Positions 1 through 9,443 are shown, numbered from the stretch's first letter. The stretch is DNA of 64,000 nucleotides from Alistipes senegalensis (GCA_023664945.1 JAMPER010000001.1:901795-965794), one strand, 5' to 3'. Numbers and translations: made by a program. Notes: generated from the sequence alone by a model not told the origin.

Positions 1-672
1 GGTAGCTTCAAGGCGTTGCTGGTCGCGCAGTTTGATACGGCACAGGTTCAGCACAGCTTCCTGCATGGCAACAGCCACTTTTTGGCCTTTGCCGGTTTTA
101 TGGCGTTGTTCCAGTGCAGCCAAAATACCGATACACAGGTGCATACCGGAGTTGCTGTCGCCCAGTGCAGCGCCGGAAACCAGCGGCGGGCCATCCCAGA
201 AACCGGTCGTTGCAGCTGCACCGCCGGAGCATTGCGCTACGTTTTCAAAAACCTTGAAGCTTTCGTTGGCGTGGCCTTCTGCATAACCCTTTACGGAAGC
301 CATAATCAGGCGCGGATTCAATTCTTTGTGGATCCGTTCCCAGCCAAAGCCCATCCGATCCATTGCGCCCGGTGCAAAGTTTTCAACCAGGATATCAGCG
401 CTTTTGATCAGTTTTTCCAGAATTTCCTTGCCTTGGGGGGTTTTGGTGTTCAGGGTAATGGAACGCTTGTTGCCGTTGAACATAGTGAAGTAAAGGCTGT
501 CCTTGCCTTCAATATCCCTCAGCCAGCCACGGGTCACATCGCCGGATCCAGGCATTTCAATCTTGATCACATCGGCGCCAAAAAAACCCAACATCTGGGT
601 ACAGGCCGGACCAGCCTGCACGTGGGTCATGTCAATGACCTTGATTCCATCAAGTGCTTTAGTTTTAGACAT
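1..672 (-). CDS. frc: formyl-CoA:oxalate CoA-transferase (partial)
   Basis: Class III CoA-transferase that moves CoA from formyl-CoA to oxalate, giving oxalyl-CoA for oxalyl-CoA decarboxylase; this is the entry step of oxalate catabolism in the cytosol. Only the first 224 residues are in the window; the 3' half lies beyond the left edge. The N-terminus reads [19 protein letters not shown] and the catalytic Asp sits at about residue 172 in [11 protein letters not shown], matching Asp169 of the crystallised O. formigenes enzyme after allowing for two extra N-terminal residues. [11 protein letters not shown] and [17 protein letters not shown] are also typical of Frc rather than of a generic CaiB-like protein. 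A good ribosome binding site (GAGGAA) lies just upstream of the ATG. No oxc gene is visible beside it in this window. Confidence 0.95.
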   Translation of the reverse strand, partial: MSKTKALDGIKVIDMTHVQAGPACTQMLGFFGADVIKIEMPGSGDVTRGWLRDIEGKDSLYFTMFNGNKRSITLNTKTPQGKEILEKLIKSADILVENFAPGAMDRMGFGWERIHKELNPRLIMASVKGYAEGHANESFKVFENVAQCSGGAAATTGFWDGPPLVSGAALGDSNSGMHLCIGILAALEQRHKTGKGQKVAVAMQEAVLNLCRIKLRDQQRLEAT

Positions 673-1047
673 AATTCCTCATTTCCTTGTCAATAGAGCT
701 ACTACTTCTTGTGTTGCAAGTGGATATGGCCCGAAGGCCATACTAAATACACCATTCAACCACAAACGTGGCAGGATGAACTACCGCAGCAGACCTGCCG
801 CATCTCTGACACCACAGCCAAAAATATGGCAGACCTTGTATATAGCATGACTATTTTACTGGATAATCAGCCCAACGCAATACTGTTTCTCAAAAACATT
901 CGGCATTCCCTCGCCATACCTGCTTTCCCCTGCATATAGACAGGAAAAACCTTCCGGCCTGGGCAACAGAAAACCTTTTATAATATTGAATGACTGTCAA
1001 AATACGTTCTTCTATATTTTTATCTTTCCGCTACTGTGCTACCAGAA
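673..1047. other. divergent intergenic region between frc and the esterase gene
   Basis: This 375-base gap separates two divergently transcribed genes and holds no convincing ORF. A TATAAT hexamer at 979-984 is a candidate -10 for the rightward esterase gene, but no good -35 precedes it. On the minus strand an extended -10 (TGCTATAT) near 838-847 could serve frc, giving a leader of about 160 nt; its -35 is weak. Both promoter assignments are tentative. Confidence 0.3.
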
Positions 1048-1803
1048 ATGAATAATGCCGACAACAGCCAATTCTCACTGGCAGATCTTGAGCAATATGA
1101 TTTTTCCGGTTTCCCCCCTTCTCTGCTTGGCAAGCTGGATTTTTGCATCGTGCCGCCTACAGGCACTCCCATGCCGGCAGGACAACATTTTCTTGGCGTT
1201 GCCCAAGAAAGGGATACCCTCCTTGTTGTGCCTGAAAACCTGCCTCTGGACAAACCGGTTCCCCTGCTCGTTATGTTCCATGGTGCGGGAGGCAGCGCGG
1301 AAAAAGTATTACCGTTTCTGATAGAACATGCCAAAAGCCGCCGCTTTTTGCTTATGCTTCCCCAGTCCACCTATCCGACATGGGATTTGACAATAGGCGG
1401 ATATGGCCCTGATTTGGAAAAACTGGAAAAAGCGCTTGCCGCCGTCTCTTCCTGTTTTGCTGTTGATCAGGCCCATTTTGGTATAGCCGGTTTTTCTGAT
1501 GGCGGCAGTTATGCGCTCTCAACCGGCGTCACAAATGGCAAACTCTTCTCACATGTTATCGTTTTTTCCGGCGGTTTCATGAATGTCTATAAAAAAGAAG
1601 GCAAGCCCAAAATCTTTATCGCACACAGTCCGCAAGACGAACAGCTTAATATCAAAACCAGCGGCTTAAAGCACTATAATCTGCTGAAAAAAGAAGGCTA
1701 CAATGTGCATTTCGAGATGTTCAACGGATTGCACATTATCTATCCGCCTGTGGTAGAAAAGGCTGTTGCCTTTTTTCTGAGCAGCCCGTCTGAACACAGC
1801 TGA
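1048..1803 (+). CDS. alpha/beta-hydrolase, carboxylesterase/phospholipase type
   Basis: Probable cytosolic serine hydrolase of the alpha/beta-hydrolase fold, about 251 residues. An oxyanion-hole motif (LLVMFHGAGGS) is followed by the nucleophile elbow GFSDGG, where Ser is the nucleophile, an Asp in HSPQDEQ and a terminal His in NGLHII, so the catalytic triad looks intact. This resembles the phospholipase/carboxylesterase (DUF3089/EstD-like) branch, but the substrate cannot be read from the sequence. The ATG at 1048 is chosen; a GTG at 1036 in the same frame is possible, and neither has a clear Shine-Dalgarno. There is no signal peptide. It stands alone between frc and a small ORF. Confidence 0.75.
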   Translation: MNNADNSQFSLADLEQYDFSGFPPSLLGKLDFCIVPPTGTPMPAGQHFLGVAQERDTLLVVPENLPLDKPVPLLVMFHGAGGSAEKVLPFLIEHAKSRRFLLMLPQSTYPTWDLTIGGYGPDLEKLEKALAAVSSCFAVDQAHFGIAGFSDGGSYALSTGVTNGKLFSHVIVFSGGFMNVYKKEGKPKIFIAHSPQDEQLNIKTSGLKHYNLLKKEGYNVHFEMFNGLHIIYPPVVEKAVAFFLSSPSEHS

Positions 1804-2143
1804 CCGGCAGTTCCAGATTTGAGACTGCCACCTCATTTTCTGCCCGGACCGCAATAAAGCCGGCTCATGCTTTCTCCGGCAATATGCCTGGCTGGAAAGA
1901 TTGCGTACTGCGCTCTTTTTCTATATAATGATTCTCCCCGGGTATTCTGGCCAATGAAATACAAAAAGCGTTTTTCCATGTTTGCTGATTCCGGCAAAAA
2001 AGAAAAATAGCAAACCGGCCATTTCACAAAAAAAATCTGAATTGATTAAAGTTGTAAAGCTTTGCTACTCCTTTTTTAAAGGACAGGTTGGCAGGTTGTT
2101 TTATGGTTTACCTTGATAAAATTTATAATAGAGGAAACTTGGC
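1804..2143. other. intergenic region, no gene seen
   Basis: This stretch of about 340 bases holds no convincing coding region. The only feature noted is an AT-rich run just before the following small ORF (TTGATAAAATTTATAATAG), which could contain a -10 element for it. Confidence 0.3.
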
Positions 2144-2341
2144 ATGAAAAGATTCATCTCCAGAGAGCATGCAGACCAGTTAACACGAATCTACATGAAA
2201 ACAGACCTGGAACACAATATCATCCAGCATATCAATAACCGCAAGGCTGCCCTTTACGAAATTCTGGCCGGCCGCGAGCTGTTGCGAAAACCCGCCGGAA
2301 CGCATGAAAACGCTGCCAGGCCCTGGCATTGCAATGATTAG
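2144..2341 (+). CDS. small hypothetical protein (65 aa)
   Basis: A 65-residue basic ORF that I do not recognise. It is supported by a good ribosome binding site (AGAGGAAA) about seven bases before the ATG and an AT-rich possible -10 just upstream. The product has many charged residues, no membrane segment and no signal peptide; its middle (DLEHNIIQHINNRKAALYEILAGRELLRK) looks helical. It stands alone between the esterase and the CoA-transferase gene. It could be a genuine small protein or a chance ORF. Confidence 0.45.
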   Translation: MKRFISREHADQLTRIYMKTDLEHNIIQHINNRKAALYEILAGRELLRKPAGTHENAARPWHCND

Positions 2342-2416
2342 CCCCTGAAATATCTCTGGAAACAATCGGAATCCATACCATTTTTCGCCAGGATCATATC
2401 AGGATACGCAAAACGC

Positions 2417-2634
2417 TATAATCCGTTTATACTTTCTTTTCCCGAAAAGGTTTGGCAAAGCAATTTGCCTGACTGTTTTTAAGCCACGCTCCGGCTTAAA
2501 GAAACGGGACGGGTGTAGCTAAAGCAGATTTTTATAACAGGATGAGAATCCGCGTATCAGATCCGGCATGTCTTGCCTGCCTAACCAGGCTGATTTGTCA
2601 TGCCGTAATTTGAACGAATGTTGAGGATAACAAC
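2417..2634 (+). promoter_or_regulatory. putative promoter and long leader of the CoA-transferase gene
   Basis: A perfect TATAAT lies at 2417-2422, with only a weak -35 upstream. If it is used, the transcript has a leader of about 205 nt. In it, TTTAAGCC and GGCTTAAA (about 2477-2500) can pair into a hairpin; no T-run follows on this strand, so it is not an ordinary terminator. A regulatory role is only a possibility. Confidence 0.35.
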
Positions 2635-4137
2635 ATGGATGAGCAAAAAATCAAAAAAAGGATTCGCCGGCCCGAATTGCTTGACAAAATTATGAGCGCC
2701 GAGGCGGCCGCCGATTTTATCAAGGATGGCATGATTGTCGGCATGAGCGGATTTACGCTTGCTGGTGATCCCAAAGCCATCCCGCTGGCCTACGCCAAAA
2801 TTGCGCAAGGTGGAAAAAGAAAAATCTTTCTTATGACCGGCGCATCATTAAGCCCGGAAGTGGATGGCGCCATGATCAAGGCTAATGCCATCTATAAACG
2901 AATGCCCTTTATCTCTGACAGAGTTTCGCGCGCTGCTATCAATAACGGAGAAATCCTGTATTTCGACCAGAATCTGTCCGACCCGCCCTACCAGATTCGC
3001 AACAAGCAGATCCCTGCTCCGGATATGGCTGTTATTGAAGCGACTGCCGTAACGGAAGATGGCCTGGTAATCCCGACGACTTCCTTCGGCAACACCGGGG
3101 TTTTCCTGGAAGAAGCCAAGCAAGTGCTTCTGGAAATCAATCTGGCTGTCCCGGATGAGCTGGAAGGCATCCATGATTACTACATCCCCAAACGCCTGCC
3201 ATATGGAGAACCGATACCCATGAACCACCCAAGCCAGCGCATTGGGGAAAAAGGTATTCGGGTCGATCCGGCTAAAATTATCGGCATTGTACTGACGCAT
3301 AACCTGGATTCTGCATCCCCTAATGTTTTGGCAGATCCCGATCAGGATGCTATGGCTGCCAATCTTGGCAAATTCTTCCTCTCCGAAGTGGAAGCAGGCC
3401 GCCTGACAACCAGCCTGTATCCCCTGCAAGCCGGTATTGGCAGTGTGGCAAACGCAGCACTGTGGGGACTGATGGACGGCCCGTGGAACAATCTGGTTAT
3501 GCACTCCGAAGTTTTGCAGGATTCCACTTTCGACCTGATTGATGCCGGCAAAATGGTTTTTGCATCTGCTACTGCCATCACCGTTTCGCCGGAAAAAACC
3601 AAGCAGATCTATGCCGAATTTGACAAATATAAGGACAAAATATTGCTGCGTCCCCAGGATGTCAGCAATAATGCTGAAATCGTCAAACGGATCAATCTGA
3701 TTGCTGTCAATACCGCCATGGATGTGGATATTTACGGCAACGTCAATTCTACCCATGTCGGCGGCACACATATGATGAACGGCATTGGCGGTTCAGGCGA
3801 TTTTGCCACCAATGCACATACAACCATTTTCCTGACAAAATCCTGTGTGCCTGGCGGAAAAATTTCCCGTGTGCTTCCTATGGTTCCGCATGTTGACCAT
3901 AACGAACACAATGTTGATATTATCATTACCGAGCAGGGCATTGCCGATCTTCGTGGCCTTGCGCCAAAGGAGCGCGCCCAGCGTATCATCAACAACTGTG
4001 CGCATCCTGCTTATCGCCCGTTGTTGCACAAATATGTTGAAGATGCCAATGCACGCGGCGGCCAAACGCCTCATGTGCTGGAAAAAGCATTCGAGTGGTT
4101 TGCTCGCTTGCGGGAAACCGGCAGCATGCTCCCGTAA
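2635..4137 (+). CDS. acetyl-CoA hydrolase/transferase family CoA-transferase (Cat1/AarC type)
   Basis: Class I CoA-transferase of about 500 residues, the usual length for succinyl-CoA:acetate CoA-transferases and yeast-type Ach1. The acyl group is expected to pass through a glutamyl-CoA thioester; MHSEVLQD near residue 285 matches the active-site Glu region of AarC. The oxyanion and CoA-binding Gly-rich segments (GMSGFTLAGDPKAIP near the N-terminus, GGTHMMNGIGGSGDFATNAH in the C-terminal half) are present. In an oxalate degrader it could recycle CoA between acetyl-, succinyl- or formyl-type esters, but the acyl donor and acceptor cannot be told from sequence. It is monocistronic, with a long leader and a strong terminator right after the stop. 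Confidence 0.9.
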   Translation: MDEQKIKKRIRRPELLDKIMSAEAAADFIKDGMIVGMSGFTLAGDPKAIPLAYAKIAQGGKRKIFLMTGASLSPEVDGAMIKANAIYKRMPFISDRVSRAAINNGEILYFDQNLSDPPYQIRNKQIPAPDMAVIEATAVTEDGLVIPTTSFGNTGVFLEEAKQVLLEINLAVPDELEGIHDYYIPKRLPYGEPIPMNHPSQRIGEKGIRVDPAKIIGIVLTHNLDSASPNVLADPDQDAMAANLGKFFLSEVEAGRLTTSLYPLQAGIGSVANAALWGLMDGPWNNLVMHSEVLQDSTFDLIDAGKMVFASATAITVSPEKTKQIYAEFDKYKDKILLRPQDVSNNAEIVKRINLIAVNTAMDVDIYGNVNSTHVGGTHMMNGIGGSGDFATNAHTTIFLTKSCVPGGKISRVLPMVPHVDHNEHNVDIIITEQGIADLRGLAPKERAQRIINNCAHPAYRPLLHKYVEDANARGGQTPHVLEKAFEWFARLRETGSMLP

Positions 4138-4164
4138 AATATGCTTTTCAAATACCGGTAGAAA

Positions 4165-4199
4165 TAAAAAACAGCAGGAACATTCCTGCTGTTTTTTTA
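4165..4199 (+). terminator. Rho-independent terminator after the CoA-transferase gene
   Basis: The arms ACAGCAGGAA and TTCCTGCTGT are separated by two bases and followed by a T-run. The stem is also flanked by A's on the left, so it could work in both directions. Confidence 0.85.
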
Positions 4200-4246
4200 T
4201 TTTCCAAACACTTCCTTTCCACCTTTCCGGATCGGCTGCACCGTAG

Positions 4247-4276
4247 TAAAAAAGCCGGCATAAGCCGGCTTTTTCC
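4247..4276 (-). terminator. terminator after the HDAC-family gene
   Basis: AAAGCCGGC and GCCGGCTTT form a perfect stem with a four-base loop, flanked by A's on one side and T's on the other, so it is likely bidirectional. It lies 22 bases past the stop of the minus-strand gene. Confidence 0.8.
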
Positions 4277-4297
4277 CACCCCAAAAAGTTCCGGCCA

Positions 4298-5611
4298 TTA
4301 CCGGCTTTTGATATGGTATTCGTCCCTGTCTTTATCCTGCAGGAAAATCTGCGCATAATTCTTGGGATTGGCTTTTTCAAACTGTTCCTCCCCCCACTCC
4401 CGGCAGGCATCACAGCAATAACGGGGAAGCTGGACAGCAAAAATATGCCCATGCCGCCCGGTATCCGCGCTGGAATCCAGCGTAACCGCTCCGCCGCAGT
4501 CATGACACTGCCTGACAACCTCATGCAGGTTTTCCCGGATATGTGCTGTATCGTAGAAAATATGCACAGACCGTTTATGGAAAGGCTGATCCGGATAAAC
4601 CTGGTAACGCAAATCACGGCGATTTGCCCAGTTTTGCAATGTATAATCTTTCAGCTTGACCAGAAACTCCGTAATATGCTTGGGCTGAACCTGCTTGCGC
4701 GGATCATAATCCGGTTCACGGATATTGCTGTAATCCATACCAGCCATAGCCAGAATAATCCCCGTATTAATATAGGGAAGCGCACTCTCAATGGAATAGC
4801 CACCTTCCAGTACGCAAATATCGGGATTTAACCGGTGGTTCAGTTCGGCATAACCCTGCGCTGTAAATTTCATATTCGTGATGGGATCAGAATAATGGTT
4901 ATCCTGCCCGGCAGAATTGATAATCAGCTCCGGCTTGAAATCATTCACAATCGGCATGACGATTTCATTTAACACATACAGAAAACCTTCCTCGCATGTT
5001 TCCGGCGGCATCGGTAAATTAATAGTCATACCAAAAGCGTTCGGTCCACCCATCTCATCCGGGAAACCGGAGCCAGGATACAGCGTCCTGCCATCCTGGT
5101 GCATGGAAATAAACAATACATCCGGATCATGCCAGAAAATATCCTGGGAACCGTCGCCATGGTGGCAGTCCGTATCAACAATCGCAATCCGGCGCACACC
5201 ATACTTCTGACGGATATATTCCACCATAATCGCTTCCATGTTCAGGGTACAGAATCCTCTGCTGCCATGAACAACACGCATGGAATGGTGGCCGCAGGGA
5301 CGTACCAGCGCAAAAGCATTATCTACTTCCTTGTTCATGACCTTGTCTGCTGCCACCAAGGTACCGCCAACAGCAATCAGGTGGGAAGCATGAACAATGG
5401 TCTTGATATCCGGCACACAAAAATGCACCCGCTGGATATCCTGCTCTGTACACAATACCGGCTTGTATTCCTTGATATTTTCGAAATCCAGCAAGCCTTC
5501 CTCAAATACCTGGTCCTGAGTATAAAGCAGCCGCTCTTCCCGTTCGGGGTGCGTCGGTGTGATGGCATAGTCAAATGCCGGGAAAAAAACCAGTCCTGTT
5601 GTTTTGGTCAC
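4298..5611 (-). CDS. histone-deacetylase-fold amidohydrolase with C-terminal Cys-rich extension
   Basis: Zn-dependent deacetylase of the arginase/HDAC superfamily, 437 residues, probably acting on an acetylated small molecule such as a polyamine rather than on histones. The His dyad (RPCGHHSM), the metal ligands in DTDCHHGDG and the third metal Asp in SAGQDNHYSDP are all there, as is EGGYS. About 120 residues follow the catalytic domain and end in CHDCGG...CCDAC, which looks like a small metal-binding knuckle. It starts with GTG eight bases after GGAGG. It lies 10 bp downstream of the hydantoinase-like gene in the same operon. Substrate unknown. Confidence 0.85.
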   Translation of the reverse strand: MTKTTGLVFFPAFDYAITPTHPEREERLLYTQDQVFEEGLLDFENIKEYKPVLCTEQDIQRVHFCVPDIKTIVHASHLIAVGGTLVAADKVMNKEVDNAFALVRPCGHHSMRVVHGSRGFCTLNMEAIMVEYIRQKYGVRRIAIVDTDCHHGDGSQDIFWHDPDVLFISMHQDGRTLYPGSGFPDEMGGPNAFGMTINLPMPPETCEEGFLYVLNEIVMPIVNDFKPELIINSAGQDNHYSDPITNMKFTAQGYAELNHRLNPDICVLEGGYSIESALPYINTGIILAMAGMDYSNIREPDYDPRKQVQPKHITEFLVKLKDYTLQNWANRRDLRYQVYPDQPFHKRSVHIFYDTAHIRENLHEVVRQCHDCGGAVTLDSSADTGRHGHIFAVQLPRYCCDACREWGEEQFEKANPKNYAQIFLQDKDRDEYHIKSR

Positions 5612-5621
5612 GACATCCTCC

Positions 5622-7283
5622 CTAATTTGTTTCGTGTTTGATCAGGCCCGGTTTTACCTGCAATCTGACCCGGATATTTTTGCCGGTAGTAGCAAATCCT
5701 CTGACCACGTTAAAAGACTGGATATCGGCAATTTCCACCACAATATCCTCTTCCCTGGCGCCTGCGGCACGGGCTTTCTCAATCAGCATATTTTTGCCAA
5801 GGTCGATTACATCCCTTTCCGTAAAGCTGGACGAAATACGCTGCAATACCCCTTCTTCGGCAATGGAAAGCGAACCGTCTTCTGTATCCGCCACCAAATT
5901 CAGCTCAACGGTCGTTCTTGCCATAGCTGCGCCGCTGGCGTTAATCACATCCGAATCCTGCGGGACAACAGCCTTGTATCCCGCCATTTCTTCCAAAGTC
6001 TTGGCCATAAAAGGCGCTGGCCCGCCAATGACAATCATTTCTGCCGGGCTGATTTTGCGGCCCTCCAGCAACTCGTGAATTGTATAAACCGGCTTGCCGT
6101 TTACTTCCTCCAGCATACTCCTGATTTTTGCCGTAATCATTTCTCCCGCCAGATTGAGAACAGCGCGCGCCGTTTCTTCCGGCTTCTGCTTCAGCTGGGC
6201 AGCCAGACTTTCCATGGCAGAAAGCGCCTTGGCCTTATCGCCAAAAGCAGCCAGCCCAAGCACAATAGCCGCATCTGTTGGCGTAGGAACCGGGCCTCCA
6301 AGCGCCATGGCTGCGCCGCGCCGTTCCGGTCCCAAAAGCAGCTTGCCATCAGCCACCCGGACATGACTGTCACCTCCCACGCCAATAGAATGCGTCAGCA
6401 AACCGCGAACTGCCGTCTTGTGCCCTTCAATCTGCACACCAAGCGGTTCCAGAAGCGGCACACCATCGGCAAAAAGGGCAATATCGGTAGTGGTGCCGCC
6501 AATATCAACAGAAATGGAATCCTTTTCCTGCGAAACAAAAGGCAAAACCCCCATGATAGTTGCCGCCGGGCCGGAAAGAATTGTCTGCACCGGCTGGGTT
6601 TGCGACTGACGGTATTCAATCGTACCGCCATCCGCTTTCAGGATATACAACGGCACATTAACGCCAAGTTCTTTCATATAGGCATCAAGCTGTTCCACCA
6701 GCTTCCTGTGAAGGCTCCAGACAGCTTCATTCAAATAAGTGGTAGCTATCCTGCGCGGAAAATTAAGTGAACCGGATAACTGGTGGCTGACGGAAACATG
6801 TTCGGCCTTTTTGGCAAAAACGGCTTCCGCTGCCTTCTCATGTGCCGGATTGCGAGTGGCAAACTTGCCGATAATGGCAAAATGGGCAATACCTTTCTTT
6901 TCCAGCAAATACTGTGCTTCTTCCATTTCGGCCTTGTTGATCGCCTCAGCTTCCATGCCTCGGTGATTCATGTACCCGGCAACCAGTCTGGTTTTATCTG
7001 CCAGCGGCAAATCCTGCGGCGCAACGCCCGGGCCATTCATAACAATCAGGCCAACCTCATCCATCTGGTTTTGAACAACGGCGTTGGTTGAGATAGTTGT
7101 GCTTAAAACAATACGTTGAAGTTTTTTAATATCCTCAGCTTCGGCAACAGCACGCGTAGCCGTTAAAACAGATTTGAGAATATTCTCCTTGTCGGTAAGC
7201 ACTTTGGATTTACGGATAATCTGCCGGTTGTTCATCAGAACCGAATCAGTATGCGTACCGCCTACGTCAATGCCAAGAATCAT
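5622..7283 (-). CDS. hydantoinase/oxoprolinase family protein (HyuA-like)
   Basis: ATP-dependent hydantoinase/oxoprolinase of the acetone-carboxylase/HyuA superfamily, 553 residues. It has the two actin-like ATPase phosphate motifs: DVGGTHTDSVLM at the N-terminus and SVDIGGTTTDIAL near residue 255, followed by GVGGDSHVRV. It is shorter than full HyuA (about 690 residues) and fits the short single-subunit branch often annotated hydantoinase/oxoprolinase family. An excellent ribosome binding site (AAAGGAGAG) precedes the ATG. It is the first gene of a two-gene operon with the HDAC-like amidohydrolase, which suggests joint breakdown of a cyclic or N-acylated nitrogen compound; that is an inference. 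Confidence 0.85.
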   Translation of the reverse strand: MILGIDVGGTHTDSVLMNNRQIIRKSKVLTDKENILKSVLTATRAVAEAEDIKKLQRIVLSTTISTNAVVQNQMDEVGLIVMNGPGVAPQDLPLADKTRLVAGYMNHRGMEAEAINKAEMEEAQYLLEKKGIAHFAIIGKFATRNPAHEKAAEAVFAKKAEHVSVSHQLSGSLNFPRRIATTYLNEAVWSLHRKLVEQLDAYMKELGVNVPLYILKADGGTIEYRQSQTQPVQTILSGPAATIMGVLPFVSQEKDSISVDIGGTTTDIALFADGVPLLEPLGVQIEGHKTAVRGLLTHSIGVGGDSHVRVADGKLLLGPERRGAAMALGGPVPTPTDAAIVLGLAAFGDKAKALSAMESLAAQLKQKPEETARAVLNLAGEMITAKIRSMLEEVNGKPVYTIHELLEGRKISPAEMIVIGGPAPFMAKTLEEMAGYKAVVPQDSDVINASGAAMARTTVELNLVADTEDGSLSIAEEGVLQRISSSFTERDVIDLGKNMLIEKARAAGAREEDIVVEIADIQSFNVVRGFATTGKNIRVRLQVKPGLIKHETN

Positions 7284-7500
7284 GAATCTCTCCTTTGCGA
7301 CGTGTCAGGCAAGGTATGGGAAAATAAAAGATTAGCCATATCGTCTTGAATGAAAAATACTGCACATGGATTGGGACAAATGAATCCGGCAAAACAGCCT
7401 GCCGCGATCAGTGACTTGAGGCCATAACTGCCGACCATCCGTTATTGTACCACCGGCAGTAAAAAACCGGTTGATTTTACAAAAGAAACGGCAATTGTTT

Positions 7501-8760
7501 CTAGGAACGCTTTTCCAGCACTGCCGCAAAAAAACCGTCTGTCTGATGGCGATGAGGCAACAGCTTGAGATAATCTCCCATTTCAAGCGCAATCTTTTGC
7601 TCGGCCAGAATCGTTTTCATCGGACAAAGCGCAAAATCCGGATTTTCAGAAAGAAAACGGTCGACTACTGCTTCATTTTCTTCCTCCAGGAAACTGCACG
7701 TTGCATAAACCAGCCGCCCACCCGATTTAACCAGACGGGAAGCAGAAAGCAGGATAGCTTCCTGCTTAACCTTCAATTCAGCCAGCCCTTCAGGCGTCTG
7801 CCGCCATTTGATATCCGGATTGCGCCTCAATGTGCCCAACCCGCTGCAAGGCGCGTCCACAAGCACGCGATCCATCTTCCCTGCCAGCCTTTTTACTCTG
7901 GCATCCCGCTCATGGGCAATATGAACAGGATAAACATTGGATAACCCGCTGCGTGCCAGCCGGGGTTTCATTTTTGACAACCGTTTCTGGGAAATATCAA
8001 AAGCATAAAGACGGCCGGTATTGCGCATGGCCGCTCCTATCGCAAGCGTTTTGCCGCCCGCTCCCGCGCAAAAATCCGTTACCATTTCACCGCGTTTTGC
8101 CCCGACAATCTGTGCCAGAATCTGGCTTCCCTCATCCTGTACTTCCACCGCCCCTTCAAGAAAAACCGGCATGGATTGCAATGCCGCCTTCTTTTCCAGT
8201 CTCAGGCCCAGCGGTGCATACAGAGTCGGTGAAAAAACCAGCGGCACGCCAGAGAGCATTGCCATCACTTCTTCACGCCTGGCTTTCAAAGTATTGATAC
8301 GCAAATCCAGTGGTGCAGGCATATTCATTGCCTGTGCCAGAAGAAGCGTTTCCGTTTCACCATACTGGGCTGTCAGCCGGTCATAAATCCATTCCGGCAT
8401 ATCTGCCTGAACCCGCAATGCCAGCTGGGAACGGTCAACCGTTTCCATACGTTCAAGCCATGCATGCTCTTCTTCGGAAATATCTCCCAATACAGCAATA
8501 CCCGCCGATTCGGCAAAACCCAACAGTGCCAGCCGGCGCATCAGCGGACCACTGCCTGATTCAGCATAATTGGTAAAAAACAGACGATGGCGCAAAACAG
8601 CGTAAACCGCCTCTGCAATAGCTCCCCGTTCCTTTGCGCCAATACGGCGGTTTTCTCTGAAATAGCGCGACAGAATATGGTCAGCCGGGGCCATCCATTT
8701 CATGACATTCCCTAAAACCTGCTCGGCATGAGCAAGGACATGGCGGGAAAACGGTCTCAT
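7501..8760 (-). CDS. rsmB: 16S rRNA m5C methyltransferase, RsmB/NOP family
   Basis: S-adenosylmethionine-dependent RNA cytosine-C5 methyltransferase, 419 residues. The central and C-terminal domain shows the SAM-binding DFCAGAGGKTLAIG motif and both catalytic cysteines: DAPCSGLGTLRRNPD and the upstream partner ATCSF. The N-terminal 130 residues look like the helical NusB-like domain of the family. It overlaps purN by ATGA at its start, so the two are translationally coupled. The betaproteobacterial homologue next to purN is usually listed as RsmB-family; whether it is RsmB or RsmF in substrate choice is not settled here. Confidence 0.88.
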   Translation of the reverse strand: MRPFSRHVLAHAEQVLGNVMKWMAPADHILSRYFRENRRIGAKERGAIAEAVYAVLRHRLFFTNYAESGSGPLMRRLALLGFAESAGIAVLGDISEEEHAWLERMETVDRSQLALRVQADMPEWIYDRLTAQYGETETLLLAQAMNMPAPLDLRINTLKARREEVMAMLSGVPLVFSPTLYAPLGLRLEKKAALQSMPVFLEGAVEVQDEGSQILAQIVGAKRGEMVTDFCAGAGGKTLAIGAAMRNTGRLYAFDISQKRLSKMKPRLARSGLSNVYPVHIAHERDARVKRLAGKMDRVLVDAPCSGLGTLRRNPDIKWRQTPEGLAELKVKQEAILLSASRLVKSGGRLVYATCSFLEEENEAVVDRFLSENPDFALCPMKTILAEQKIALEMGDYLKLLPHRHQTDGFFAAVLEKRS

Positions 8761-9407
8761 GAGAAATCCCCGATAAGCATATACCCGGCAGGCGAGTTGA
8801 CAGATGCATCCAGTACAACCCTTCCTGCTTTTAGACGAACTTTATCTTCCACCAGCCAGCGCACAACCTGCGGATAAAGGCGGTGTTCCTGTTGTAAAAC
8901 TCTGGCTGCCAGCTTTTCTTCTGTATCGTCAGGCAACACCGGCACGGCAGCCTGGGCAATAATCGGCCCGGCATCCAGTTCCGGCGTAACAAAATGAACC
9001 GTTGCGCCATGTAGCCTGACACCTGCTTCAATGGCCCGTGCATGCGTATGCAGTCCGGTAAATGACGGAAGCAGCGCCGGATGAATATTGATTATCCGGC
9101 CTTCATAATGGCGGACAAATTCCGCTGTCAGAATACGCATAAAACCCGCCAGCACCAGCAAATCCGGCTTATGCCGGTCAATGGCATCAGCCAGTCTGGC
9201 ATCATATAGCGGCCTGTCTTCACCGGGATTTCTTACAACAGCCTGGGTAAAGATGCCGGCTCTTTCAGCTATTGCCAATCCGGCTGCTTTTTCAGTATTG
9301 CTGATAACCGCCGCAATCCTTGCCGGCCACGCCTGCGCATCCCTCGCCTGGATAAGGGCTTCCATATTGCTGCCACGACCGGAAATAAGAATAACAATAT
9401 TTTTCAT
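8757..9407 (-). CDS. purN: phosphoribosylglycinamide formyltransferase
   Basis: GAR transformylase of de novo purine synthesis, which uses 10-formyl-tetrahydrofolate, cytosolic, 216 residues (the usual length). Visible motifs are the phosphate-binding SGRGSNMEAL at the N-terminus, VLAGFMRIL, the catalytic INIHPALLPSFTG and the Asp-containing ELDAGPII loop. Its stop overlaps the rsmB start by ATGA and it follows prmC on the same strand with a gap of 36 bp, so it belongs to the prfA-dsbB-prmC-purN-rsmB run. Confidence 0.96.
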   Translation of the reverse strand: MKNIVILISGRGSNMEALIQARDAQAWPARIAAVISNTEKAAGLAIAERAGIFTQAVVRNPGEDRPLYDARLADAIDRHKPDLLVLAGFMRILTAEFVRHYEGRIINIHPALLPSFTGLHTHARAIEAGVRLHGATVHFVTPELDAGPIIAQAAVPVLPDDTEEKLAARVLQQEHRLYPQVVRWLVEDKVRLKAGRVVLDASVNSPAGYMLIGDFS

Positions 9408-9443
9408 GGTAACGATTGTACCCGTTCTCCGTCCATTGCGGCG

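Noticed and set aside
1833-2027. Minus-strand ORF of 64 codons in the gap after the esterase
   Set aside because: No ribosome binding site, no conserved look and no supporting context.
2848-3771. Minus-strand ORF (307 codons) over the CoA-transferase gene
   Set aside because: Antisense shadow with low-complexity composition; the plus-strand reading is a clear family member.
5604-6770. Long plus-strand ORF (388 codons) over the hydantoinase gene
   Set aside because: Shadow of the minus-strand gene; no recognisable motif, and the opposite strand has both ATPase motifs and a good ribosome binding site.
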